From Bacillota bacterium (lineage in GTDB: Bacteria; Bacillota; Sulfobacillia; Symbiobacteriales; ZC4RG38), in contig JAKKUO010000004.1 of the NCBI GenBank assembly GCA_021890795.1, forward strand, positions 1-64,000: 64,000 nt of DNA. Direction: 5' to 3'. Shown piece after piece: positions 7,826-15,479 of this stretch (within the stretch, counting starts at the first letter, position 1; each line of letters starts with the position of its first letter). Under the pieces are notes generated by a model. That model was not told the origin of the DNA. It did no database searches and saw only the letters and a list, made by a program, of their open reading frames with translations. A program made the translations under genes and the position numbers.

Positions 7826-8644
7826 ATGCCCGTCCTCCGCACCGAAGGCCTGACGGTGGCCTACGGCGAGAGGCCAGTGCTCGACGGCCTCACCCTGACC
7901 ATCCCCGCCGGCCGCATCACCGCCCTGGTGGGGCGGAACGGCTGCGGCAAGTCGACCCTCCTCCGGGCCCTGGCCCGGCTCCTGCGGCCCCGGGGAGGCA
8001 CCGTCTACCTGGACGGCGCCTCGATCTTCCGGATGCCGACCCGGGAGGTGGCGCGACGCCTGGGCATCCTGCCCCAGGCCCCCTCCGCTCCGGAGGGGCT
8101 GACGGTCCGGGAGCTGGTGGCCCTCGGCCGCTACCCCCACCAGGGCTGGCTGCGGCAGTGGTCCGAAGCCGATGAGCGGGCGGTGGAGAGCGCCCTGGCG
8201 GCGACGGGGATGCTGGACCTGGCTGACCGGCCCCTGGACGCGCTCTCCGGCGGGCAGCGGCAGCGGGCCTGGATCGCCATGGCCCTGGCCCAGGAGACGG
8301 AGATCCTGCTGCTGGACGAGCCCACCACCTACCTGGACATGGCTCACCAGGTGGAGGTGCTGGAGCTGCTCTACGAGCTGAACCAGGCCCGGGGTCGGAC
8401 CATCGTCATGGTGCTCCACGATCTCAACCAGGCCTGCCGGTATGCCCACCACCTGGTGGCCCTGAAGGACGGCCGGATCTACGCCCAGGGGGACCCCCGG
8501 GAGGTGGTCACCCCGGAGATGGTCCGGGAGGTCTTCGGCATCGAGTGCTGCGTGCTGACGGATCCCCTGGCCGGCACCCCCCTCTGCATCCCCGCGGCCT
8601 GCAAGGGCTGCACCGGAAACACCCCTCCCAGGGGCCGCACATAG
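7826..8644 (+). CDS. Iron-siderophore/heme-type ABC transporter ATPase (FecE/FhuC family)
   Basis: 272 residues. Walker [10 protein letters not shown] at residues 36-44, signature [12 protein letters not shown], Walker [13 protein letters not shown] and switch His in [14 protein letters not shown] place it in the FecE/FhuC/BtuD group that powers uptake of ferric siderophores, heme or cobalamin. The C-terminus ends in the family-typical [13 protein letters not shown] and then an extra Cys pair (CKGC). The ATG at 7826 follows GAGGTGGA; an in-frame upstream start lacks a good site. A Fur-like box precedes it. No permease or binding protein gene is adjacent, so it must work with parts encoded elsewhere or be an orphan. 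Confidence 0.88.
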   Translation: MPVLRTEGLTVAYGERPVLDGLTLTIPAGRITALVGRNGCGKSTLLRALARLLRPRGGTVYLDGASIFRMPTREVARRLGILPQAPSAPEGLTVRELVALGRYPHQGWLRQWSEADERAVESALAATGMLDLADRPLDALSGGQRQRAWIAMALAQETEILLLDEPTTYLDMAHQVEVLELLYELNQARGRTIVMVLHDLNQACRYAHHLVALKDGRIYAQGDPREVVTPEMVREVFGIECCVLTDPLAGTPLCIPAACKGCTGNTPPRGRT

Positions 8645-8683
8645 GCTGGGAGGGAACCACGGCTTCCGACGGGAGGGATGGCC

Positions 8684-9100
8684 GTGCCCTCATCCCAGCC
8701 CCACAGCGGCTCCGAGAGCGCCCAGGGCGGCCACGGCCCGGGCCACGCATTCACTTCGTGCTTCTCCCTGCCCGCTTCCACCGGTTTTCCCCCGGTGAGC
8801 CGGCACCTCGGCTTTACCTGCTGCTTCACCGGCTGCGTCATCCTATTTCAGTTCATCCAGCCCCCGCCCCCGGGCAGCATCCTCGGCACCCTGACCAGCT
8901 TCACCGGGTGCAGCCTCCCCCTGGTCCAGACCCATCCCACCCCTCATGGGGAGATTCCCCTCGCCGCGGTGGACCGGCAGTTCGCCACCCTCTGCGGCGA
9001 CCTGGTGCTGGTCCACGGGCGGGTCGCCCTGGATGTGAAGTGCGTCTTCCCGGGGCCGCATCCCTCCGCCCTGCAACCCTTCTCCTGTTTCGCCGTCTGA
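8684..9100 (+). CDS. Uncharacterised Cys-containing protein
   Basis: 138 residues from a GTG start at 8684, 6 bp after GGGAGGG; an ATG at 8678 directly abuts that site and is less likely. It starts 39 bp after the ATPase stop and may be in the same Fur-controlled unit. Eight Cys residues occur, including CCFTGC near the middle, and a short hydrophobic run (CVILFQFI) follows. No family is recognised. The 3' end (CFAV and stop) runs into a series of direct repeats, so the present C-terminus may be a product of duplication. It could also be a non-coding frame; the good ribosome site argues for translation. Confidence 0.4.
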   Translation: MPSSQPHSGSESAQGGHGPGHAFTSCFSLPASTGFPPVSRHLGFTCCFTGCVILFQFIQPPPPGSILGTLTSFTGCSLPLVQTHPTPHGEIPLAAVDRQFATLCGDLVLVHGRVALDVKCVFPGPHPSALQPFSCFAV

Positions 9101-9170
9101 CGGGCTCTGTTTCGCCGTCTGACGGGCATGCGTCTTGCCGTCTGACAGGCATTCGCCGACGGGCATACGG
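9085..9170. repeat. Decaying 22-bp direct repeats
   Basis: Two near-identical units CTGTTTCGCCGTCTGACGGGC start at 9085 and 9107. A third, shorter copy (TCTTGCCGTCTGACAGGC, 9133-9150) and a degenerate fourth (ATTCGCCGACGGGCAT, from 9151) follow. Each unit carries a small CCGTC...GACGG inverted repeat. Confidence 0.8.
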
Positions 9171-9207
9171 CCGGTTCCGACGGGGCAAGCACATCCGCAC
9201 AATGGGG

Positions 9208-9241
9208 CCAGGCCCCGGCAGCCGCCGCTGCCGGGGCCTGG
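9208..9241. terminator. Terminator-like hairpin between convergent genes
   Basis: A perfect 14-bp stem CCAGGCCCCGGCAG/CTGCCGGGGCCTGG with a 6-nt loop lies between the plus-strand unknown gene and nirK. No long T-run follows on either strand. Confidence 0.55.
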
Positions 9242-9281
9242 CACGTCTGTCTTTCGGGCTGGTTTATCCGCCTTTCGGCGC

Positions 9282-10370
9282 TCAGTGGCCTTCGCTCGAC
9301 ATCTCCGGGGCGTGGAAGATCTCGGGCCGGGGCTCCCCCTCCACCTCGAGGTAGGCGACGGCCCCCTTGTCCAGCGCCCGGCTGATCGCGTGGTCCACCA
9401 GGATGTACCGGCCCGGGACGTCGACGGTGAACTCCACCCAGGTGGCGCCCCCCGGCGGGATCGTCGTCGTCTGGACGTTGTGCAGGCCCTCGGTGGCGCC
9501 CTCGGGGTGGACCACATCAAAGACCTCGCCGATGATGTGGAAGTACGAGGGCAGGTTGGGACCGCCGTTGCCCACGAAGATCCGGATCCGCTCGCCCACC
9601 CGGGCCTTCATCGCCCGCTCGCCGGTCAGCCCGGCCTTCATGCCGTTGAAGACCACGAAGTTCGGGTGCTCCTGGAAGAGCCGATCGCTGTCGAAGGCGA
9701 GGTGCCCCTTGGCGCCCCGGTCCCCCGCGGTGTAGAACTCGCCCTGCATCACGTAGAACTCCCGGTCCACCGGCGGCAGCCCCTCCTCGGGCTCCACCAC
9801 GATCAGGCCGTACATCCCCTGGGCGATGTGGGTGGGGATGTGGGGCGTCGCGCAGTGATAGACGTAGACCCCCGGGTTCAGGGCCTTGAAGGTGAAGACC
9901 TTCTCCTCTCCGGCCTTGGTCTGGGTGGCCACAGCCCCCCCGCCAGGGCCGTTGACGGCATGGAGGTCGATGGAGTGGGCCATGGTGCTGTCCGCGCGGT
10001 TCTTCAGGTGGATCTCCACCGTGTCCCCCTGCCGGACCCGGATCATCGGCCCCGGCACCTTGCCGCCGAAGGTCCAGTACCGGTAGGTGGTGCCGTCAGC
10101 CAGGTAGCCGGTCACCTCCACGGTCTCCAGTTCGACGACCACCTTCTGGGGCTCGGTGCGCCGGACGGGCGGCGGCAGGTCCGTGGGATCCCGCACGATG
10201 TCGACCGCGTCCTGAGCCGGCGGATTGGCTGCCTGGGCCGGCTGCCCGCCGGACGGCTCTCCCTGGCCCGGAGCGGTGGACGGGTTGCCGGCCTGTGCGG
10301 AACAGGCCGCGGTGACCAGCCCGACGGCCGCCAGAAGGGCCAACCTCCTGATATGACGGATCGTTGCCAT
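9282..10370 (-). CDS. nirK: Copper-containing nitrite reductase (lipoprotein form)
   Basis: 362 residues. It reduces nitrite to nitric oxide outside the cytoplasmic membrane in denitrification. A lipoprotein signal peptide ends in VTAACS (Cys about 24), anchoring the enzyme. Two cupredoxin domains follow. Type 1 copper ligands appear in MAHSIDLH and YHCATPHIPTHIAQGM, and type 2 ligands in the same SIDLH, the YHC His, and VDHAISRALDKGA near the end; the catalytic Asp (SID) and His (YFHIIG) are present. The ATG at 10370 has GGAGG 9 bp upstream. It is monocistronic, with an Fnr/CRP-type site and -10 upstream. The electron donor and other nir/nor genes are not here. Confidence 0.93.
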   Translation of the reverse strand: MATIRHIRRLALLAAVGLVTAACSAQAGNPSTAPGQGEPSGGQPAQAANPPAQDAVDIVRDPTDLPPPVRRTEPQKVVVELETVEVTGYLADGTTYRYWTFGGKVPGPMIRVRQGDTVEIHLKNRADSTMAHSIDLHAVNGPGGGAVATQTKAGEEKVFTFKALNPGVYVYHCATPHIPTHIAQGMYGLIVVEPEEGLPPVDREFYVMQGEFYTAGDRGAKGHLAFDSDRLFQEHPNFVVFNGMKAGLTGERAMKARVGERIRIFVGNGGPNLPSYFHIIGEVFDVVHPEGATEGLHNVQTTTIPPGGATWVEFTVDVPGRYILVDHAISRALDKGAVAYLEVEGEPRPEIFHAPEMSSEGH

Positions 10371-10459
10371 GAGAGCGCACCTCCTCGACGCGCAGATCGG
10401 TATAGGGTGGTGGCAGTGGGCGATGGCACCGCGCCATGAGCCCCGGGGCTTCGGCCCTA

Positions 10460-10503
10460 ACCATACCGCCACGGGCTACCGCCGGCCGGTGATATCTGTC
10501 ACA
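10460..10503 (-). promoter_or_regulatory. nirK promoter with Fnr/CRP-type activator site
   Basis: On the minus strand TGTGA-N6-TCACC (10503-10488) matches the Bacillus Fnr/CRP consensus TGTGA-N6-TCACA at 9 of 10 positions. A TATGGT -10-like element lies at 10465-10460, placing the site centre about 42 bp upstream of the predicted start, the class II activator position. No good -35 is seen, as expected for an activated promoter. Confidence 0.6.
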
Positions 10504-10671
10504 AAAGCAAAAAATGGCACAAACGGACAATATCTCCGTAAGCCAAAGGGACCGGGGGTGAACCAGCGCCTCGGCTGCGGATCCTAGGGCGGAGACCCGG
10601 CCGTCCACGCCGGCGGGGAGGAAACGGACCCTACCGGCGAGTAGTGGAATCGGAAAGAGGGGGTGACCCAA

Positions 10672-11250
10672 ATGGCCCACCGGTTCGATCCGGCCGAGAT
10701 GGATCGGCTCCTCGCCCCGGACCGGCGCCAGTGGCTGGATCCGGCCCGGATCCTCGGGATCCTCGGCCTGCGGGAGGGCATGACCCTGCTGGACGTGGGC
10801 TGCGGGCCGGGTTACTTTGCCCTGGAGGCCGCCCGGAGGGTGGCTCCGGCGGGAAAGGTCTACGGGGTGGACGTCTCCGAGGAGATGCTGGCCCGGCTCC
10901 GGGAACGGGCGGCCGCCGCGGGGGCGGAGAACCTGGTGCCGGTGCTGGCGGAGGAAGAGGACGAGTATCCGGTACCCAGCGCCAGCTGCGATGCCGCCCT
11001 GCTGGTCGATGTCTACCACGAGGTGGACCCGGCCTCGGGTTTTCTCGGCGAGATCCGCCGGATCCTGAAACCCGGGGCCCAGGTCCTGGTGGTCGATTGG
11101 AAGCCCGAGCCCACCCCCCTGGGCCCGCCGGTGCCGCAGCGGATTGCTCCCGAGGATGTGGTGGAGGAGATGACCTGGAGCGGGTACGAGTTCCTCGGCC
11201 CCCAGGAGGTGGGCCCCTACCACTACGGCCTCCTCTTCCGGCGGCCCTGA
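10672..11250 (+). CDS. Class I SAM-dependent methyltransferase
   Basis: 192 residues. Motif I is LLDVGCGPGYFALEAARRV near residue 43, followed by the acidic motif II GVDVSEEML and a Methyltransf_11/UbiE-type layout with DAALLVDVYHEV and LVVDW. It probably methylates a small molecule; the substrate cannot be read. ATG 10672 is spaced about 8 bp from AGAGGGGG; a GTG at 10663 abuts that site and is less likely. Divergent from nirK across a 301-bp gap, and followed by a terminator. Confidence 0.8.
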   Translation: MAHRFDPAEMDRLLAPDRRQWLDPARILGILGLREGMTLLDVGCGPGYFALEAARRVAPAGKVYGVDVSEEMLARLRERAAAAGAENLVPVLAEEEDEYPVPSASCDAALLVDVYHEVDPASGFLGEIRRILKPGAQVLVVDWKPEPTPLGPPVPQRIAPEDVVEEMTWSGYEFLGPQEVGPYHYGLLFRRP

Positions 11251-11262
11251 CCCGCGTGAAGA

Positions 11263-11298
11263 CCCCCGGCGCCTTGCGCGCCGGGGGCCTCGCTTTCT
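11263..11298 (+). terminator. Terminator of the methyltransferase gene
   Basis: Stem CCCCCGGCGC/GCGCCGGGGG (11263-11287) with a 5-nt loop, followed by CCTCGCTTTCT on the plus strand. Confidence 0.7.
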
Positions 11299-11320
11299 CC
11301 TATGGGCGGCGCTCTTCCAG

Positions 11321-11344
11321 AGGGCCCTCGCTAGGGCCCTCGCT
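11321..11344. repeat. 12-bp tandem duplication
   Basis: AGGGCCCTCGCT occurs twice in direct tandem, in the short non-coding gap between two convergent genes; each copy contains the palindrome AGGGCCCT. Confidence 0.8.
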
Positions 11345-11369
11345 CTTCCTGGGGGCCCTGTCGCCGCGC

Positions 11370-13778
11370 CTATTGTGCCTCTCGACCCAGCCCCCCGAGG
11401 ATCTGCCGGAGCCGGCCCATCTCCTCCTCGGCCCGGCGGCGGTCCGCCGCCTCCGCGTAGATCCGGCAGAGAGGCTGGTGGGGGACCGGCAGCACCGTAA
11501 GGGTGCAGCCGTCCGGGGCGGTGAGCCGCAGGCCGCCGGCGATGGGCTGGGCTCCGTCGCCAAAGGCTTCCGCCAGGGCCCGGAGCAGCCGGGGGCGGCT
11601 CTCCCAGGGGAGGGCGACGGTCGCCCGGGCGAGGCGCACCGGCGGCAGGCCGGCGAGAAGCTCCGCCAGCCCGTACCCCGAGAGGGCCAGGTGGTCCAGG
11701 AGGCGGCTGAGGAGCCGGAGGGGCTCTTCAGCCGGCGCCTCCCCGGGCTCCACCCGGCGCCACCGCCGTCCCCAGCCGGCGCAGACGGCCTCCAGGGCCA
11801 CCGGCGCCGCCGCGGGGATGGGCACCGGCTCCCCGGCCGGCAGGTACCGGCAGGCGAGCAGCAGCTCCACGGACTGGAGCACCTCCTCCGGCAGGGGCTC
11901 TCCGGTGGGGCCGGCCAGCCACCAGCCGGGGTGCAGCGCCCCGATCCCCGCCCGCACCGGGGCCGGGCCGCCGGCCGCCCCGCCCCCGGCGTCCGGGCCG
12001 CCGGCCGCCCCATCCCCAGTGTCAGGGCCCCCGGCTTCCCCATCCCCGGCGCCCCGGCCGGGGCGCAGCAGCCGGAACCCCAGGGCGCCGGCCCACTCCT
12101 CCAGGAGGGGAAGCCGGTCGGGGGTGGTGGTGAGGTCCAGGGCAGGCCGCCGGCGCTCCTCCGGCGTGGAGAGCAGTTCCGCCCGGAGAGAGGCGAGGTA
12201 GGCTCCGGTGGCCCCGGGCCATGGCGTCACCTGTCCGGGCTCCCCCGGGGGCAGGGCCGCTCCCTGATCCCGCCAGGCCTGCTCCAGCTTCCGGAGCAGC
12301 CCCCCGCCGAAGGGGCAGCCCCCCGGCCCCAGGGGGAGCACCCGGACCACCGGGCCATCCCGGAGGATCTGCAGCCCGCCGGCGGCCCGCCGGTGGCCCA
12401 CCGCCCAGGCGGTCACCCCGGGGAGGACGCTGCCCAAGTCTGCCACCGGGCGGCCCAGGAGCCGCAGCCCCCCCACCAGCAGTTCCCGGATGAGGGGAGC
12501 GGTGCCCCCGGGGTCGGCCCCCACCACCACCTCCCCGGCGGGCAGAGCCGCGGCCGCCGCGCCGGCGTAGCGCAGGAGTTCTTCTACCGTCCAGTCCACG
12601 CCGATCCGGCCTTCGAGGCTGCCGTCCTCGGCAAAGGGCAGGCCGCCCCCGGACCAGATCAGGTTCCGGGTGGCCAGGGCCCCCGGCGCCACCCAGCGGC
12701 CTGGCCAGATCCGCACCCCCGGCTGGACCTCCGCCTCCCGGGCCACCCGGGCTCCGGTGCCCAGGGCCGCCCCGTGGTAGACCGCCGCGCCGGCCTCCAC
12801 CCGGACCCCGTCTCCCGCGACGGCACCCCGGATCTCCGCCCGGCGGCCCACCCGGCAGCGGCAGCCCAGGACCGTCCGCTTCAGTGACGCCGCCGGCTCC
12901 ACCAGGGACCCGGCCCCCAACACCACCCCCTCCAGGAGCCGGGCCCCCCGGAGCACCCGGCAGCCCGGCCCCAGGTAGGCCGGACCCCGGATCTCCACCC
13001 CGGCTTCCAGGTCCACCTCCCCGTCCAGCCAGAGGCCAGGGGCGACCTCCCGTCCCGGCGGTCGGAGCCGCAGCCGCCCCTCCAGCAGGTCCAGGTTGGC
13101 CTGAAGGTAGGCCTCCAGGTCGCCGATGTCCCGCCAGTAGCCCCCGGCCTCCCAGCCGTACATCGGCACCCCGGCGGCCAGGAGGGCGGGGAAGAGGTCC
13201 CGGGCGAAGTCGAAGGGCCGGTCCCGGGGCACCTGCCGGAGGACCTCGGGCTCCAGGACGTAGATGCCGGCGCTCACCAGGTCGGTGAAGCACTCCGCCC
13301 GGGTGGGTTTCTCCAGAAACCGGCGGACCCGGCCGTCGGGGGCCGTCAGCACGGCGCCGTAAGGGGTCGGATCGGGCACCCGGGCCAGGGCCAGGGTGAC
13401 CAGGCTCCCCCGCTCCCGGTGAAAGGCCAGAAGGGCAGAAAGGTCAAAATCCGTCAGGGCGTCGCCGCTGAGGACCAGAATCGGCTCCTCCGGCGCCAGG
13501 GGCAGCGCTGCCACCCCGCCGGCCGTCCCCCGGGGCTCCGGCTCCACCTCCATCCGCAGCCGCAGCCCCGGTCCCCCGCCGGTTTCGTACTCCGCTGCGA
13601 TGGCCCGGGCCATGTAGCCCAGGGTGAGCCAGGCCTCCTGTACCCCCAGGGCCGCTACTCCCTCCAGGATGTAGGTCAGAAGGGGCTTGCCGCAGATCGG
13701 AACCAGCGGTTTGGGCCGATCGCAGGTCAGGGGGCGCAACCGGCGCCCCTCGCCCCCGGCCATGATCACCACCTGCAC
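11370..13778 (-). CDS. Sugar-1-phosphate nucleotidyltransferase fused to a degenerate phosphomannomutase-like domain
   Basis: 802 residues. Residues 1-235 are a nucleotidyltransferase ([37 protein letters not shown]) of the GlmU/ManC/GlgC type. About 255-370 form left-handed beta-helix hexapeptide repeats. The remainder resembles the phosphomannomutase part of bacterial ManC-PMM chimeras, but the phosphoserine loop expected as TASHNP reads ILRDGP, and no DGDGDR metal loop is visible. A Gly/Ala/Asp repeat linker (about residues 590-620) interrupts it. So it likely makes an NDP-sugar, while the mutase half is probably non-catalytic. It starts 21 bp after the GT4 stop; the two are co-transcribed. 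Confidence 0.82.
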   Translation of the reverse strand: MQVVIMAGGEGRRLRPLTCDRPKPLVPICGKPLLTYILEGVAALGVQEAWLTLGYMARAIAAEYETGGGPGLRLRMEVEPEPRGTAGGVAALPLAPEEPILVLSGDALTDFDLSALLAFHRERGSLVTLALARVPDPTPYGAVLTAPDGRVRRFLEKPTRAECFTDLVSAGIYVLEPEVLRQVPRDRPFDFARDLFPALLAAGVPMYGWEAGGYWRDIGDLEAYLQANLDLLEGRLRLRPPGREVAPGLWLDGEVDLEAGVEIRGPAYLGPGCRVLRGARLLEGVVLGAGSLVEPAASLKRTVLGCRCRVGRRAEIRGAVAGDGVRVEAGAAVYHGAALGTGARVAREAEVQPGVRIWPGRWVAPGALATRNLIWSGGGLPFAEDGSLEGRIGVDWTVEELLRYAGAAAAALPAGEVVVGADPGGTAPLIRELLVGGLRLLGRPVADLGSVLPGVTAWAVGHRRAAGGLQILRDGPVVRVLPLGPGGCPFGGGLLRKLEQAWRDQGAALPPGEPGQVTPWPGATGAYLASLRAELLSTPEERRRPALDLTTTPDRLPLLEEWAGALGFRLLRPGRGAGDGEAGGPDTGDGAAGGPDAGGGAAGGPAPVRAGIGALHPGWWLAGPTGEPLPEEVLQSVELLLACRYLPAGEPVPIPAAAPVALEAVCAGWGRRWRRVEPGEAPAEEPLRLLSRLLDHLALSGYGLAELLAGLPPVRLARATVALPWESRPRLLRALAEAFGDGAQPIAGGLRLTAPDGCTLTVLPVPHQPLCRIYAEAADRRRAEEEMGRLRQILGGLGREAQ

Positions 13779-13799
13779 GCCGTCAGCCTCCCTGTCCTC

Positions 13800-15071
13800 T
13801 CAGTGCAGCGGGCTCTTGGCGGGTTCCACGGTGAGACGGGACGGAGGGGCGGCGGGGTTGGCCGCTCCCCATGGGCTGACCGCCGCCCCCCAGGGGCTGG
13901 CCGCCCACTCTGCCAGGACCTGCCGGTACACCTGCTCCGTGGCCTCGGCGACCCGATCCCAGGTGTACCGGGCCAGCACCTTGGCCCGTGCCCGGGCGGC
14001 CATCTGCCGGCTGCCGGCGGGGTCGTGGAGGGCAGCCAGGATCTGCTCCGCGAGGGAGTCGGGGTGGCCGGGGAGGGCCTTGCGGCCGTCGACCCCGTGT
14101 TCGACAATCTCTGCCATCCCCCCGACGTCGGAGACCACCAGGGGGGTGCCCGCGGCCATCGCCTCCAGGGCCACGATCCCGAAGGGCTCGTAGGTGCTGG
14201 GCACCACCGCCAGGTCGGCATAGCGGAAAAGGGCCCACCGGTCCCCGTCGTTCAGGAAGCCGGCGAAATGGACCCGGTCCTGAAGCCCCAGGTGCCAGGC
14301 CCGCTCCCGGAGCTCCCCCTCCCACGGCCCCCGGCCGGCGATAACCAGCCGCAGGTGGGGAAACCGCTCCACTACCCGGGGCAGGGCTTCCAGCAGCACC
14401 CCCGCCCCCTTCTCCGGGACCAGGCGGCCCAGGAAGTAGATCAGGGGCCAGCCCGGGGGCGCCAGGTGTTCCCGGGGGGGCAGGGGGCCATCGGGGTCCG
14501 GGGGCAGGTCGATGCCGTTGGGGATCACCGGCACCGCTTTGTCCGCCGGCAGGCAGAAGAGGCGGCGGACCTCCTCCGCCATGGCCCGGCTGCAGACGAT
14601 CACCTGCCAGGCCTGGTAGGTCAGCCACCATTCGACGTCATGTATGTATTTGTGCCCGGCATGGTGTATGCCCGACATCCGGCCGTGCTCGGTGGCGTGG
14701 ACCGTGGCCACCAGGGGCAGGCGGAAGCCGTGCTTCAGCACCGTCCCCGCGTAGGCCGCGAGCCAGTCGTGGGCGTGGAGGATCACCGGCTCCCGCAGGC
14801 CCTGGAGGTAGCGGATCCCCGCCTCTGCCATGGCGAAGTTGAGGTGCATGGCCCACCCGGGGAAGTCCAGGGCGTGGCTGAGGTAGGGGTGGACCCGCTG
14901 GATCGTAAGGGAACCCTCCTCCTCGTAATCCGGGAGGCCGCCCCCAGCCCGGGTGATGACGTGGACCGGCAGCCCCCGGCGAGCCAGGGCCGTGGCCAGG
15001 CCGTGGACATGCCGGGCCAAGCCCCCCTCGATCACCGGCGGGTACTCCCAGGAGAGCATGACGATGCGCAT
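13800..15071 (-). CDS. GT4 family glycosyltransferase (glycogen-synthase-like)
   Basis: 423 residues. The N-terminus MRIVMLSWEYPPVIEGGLARH is close to GT5/GT4 glycogen-synthase-like enzymes (WEYPP...GGL). HAHDW and HATEHGR are in the N-terminal half, and EPFGIVALE (near residue 320) is the EX7E retaining-transferase motif. The ATG at 15071 lies 7 bp after AGGAGGA; an ATG two codons upstream abuts that site. With the downstream nucleotidyltransferase it probably forms a glucan-synthesis unit, working with the GH57 enzyme and DUF4912 protein at 4.8-7.1 kb. Sugar donor unknown. Confidence 0.88.
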   Translation of the reverse strand: MRIVMLSWEYPPVIEGGLARHVHGLATALARRGLPVHVITRAGGGLPDYEEEGSLTIQRVHPYLSHALDFPGWAMHLNFAMAEAGIRYLQGLREPVILHAHDWLAAYAGTVLKHGFRLPLVATVHATEHGRMSGIHHAGHKYIHDVEWWLTYQAWQVIVCSRAMAEEVRRLFCLPADKAVPVIPNGIDLPPDPDGPLPPREHLAPPGWPLIYFLGRLVPEKGAGVLLEALPRVVERFPHLRLVIAGRGPWEGELRERAWHLGLQDRVHFAGFLNDGDRWALFRYADLAVVPSTYEPFGIVALEAMAAGTPLVVSDVGGMAEIVEHGVDGRKALPGHPDSLAEQILAALHDPAGSRQMAARARAKVLARYTWDRVAEATEQVYRQVLAEWAASPWGAAVSPWGAANPAAPPSRLTVEPAKSPLH

Positions 15072-15368
15072 GGGCATTCCTCCTGCCCCGGTTTGGCTCC
15101 AGGCGTTTGGCTGCACGCGTCGAGCTGCGGGCACTTGGCTTCTGGCGACGAGCCGCCCGCCGGATGCAGGGACCCCGGTTAGTATGGCCGCTCCCGTCTG
15201 GGCCTCTCCCGTCGGGTCCGCGGCGCTCCCGGAAGGGGATGCCCCGCGGCGCTGCCGGCAGGGGTTGCCCCGGACCGGGTCTGGTGTGCACCGCCCAAGA
15301 GACCGACGGAGACCAGATGCCCCAGGAGGAACTGACCTAACTGGTCAAGAATAACGAAAACGGGAAAG
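15072..15368. other. Gene-free stretch upstream of the GT4 gene
   Basis: No convincing coding frame or sigma-A promoter was found in this stretch. It holds a CATACTA (minus strand, 15190-15184), which resembles a sigma-G -10 but has no matching -35, and a small inverted repeat TGACC-TAAC-TGGTCA-like at about 15335-15349. Confidence 0.5.
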
Positions 15369-15403
15369 AGAAAAAAGAAAAGAACCGGGACTTCGCCCGG
15401 TTC
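15369..15403 (-). terminator. Terminator of the nuoI-like gene
   Basis: Stem GAACCGGG/CCCGGTTC with loop CGAAGT on the minus strand, followed by TTTTCTTTTTTCTC; a textbook intrinsic terminator about 76 bp after the stop. Confidence 0.9.
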
Positions 15404-15479
15404 CTTCTCTGCCCGTCGGTGGGGAGCCAATCGCTGCTCCCCGGAGCCAATCGCCCGGCTTCCGCCCGGCGCTGGCGGT

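Noticed and set aside
9085-9170. CRISPR array
   Set aside because: The repeats are direct and almost without spacers, decay quickly, and no cas gene is nearby.
15184-15190. CATACTA on the minus strand upstream of the GT4 gene as a sigma-G promoter
   Set aside because: No -35-like element is found at 17-18 bp, and a single heptamer is weak evidence.
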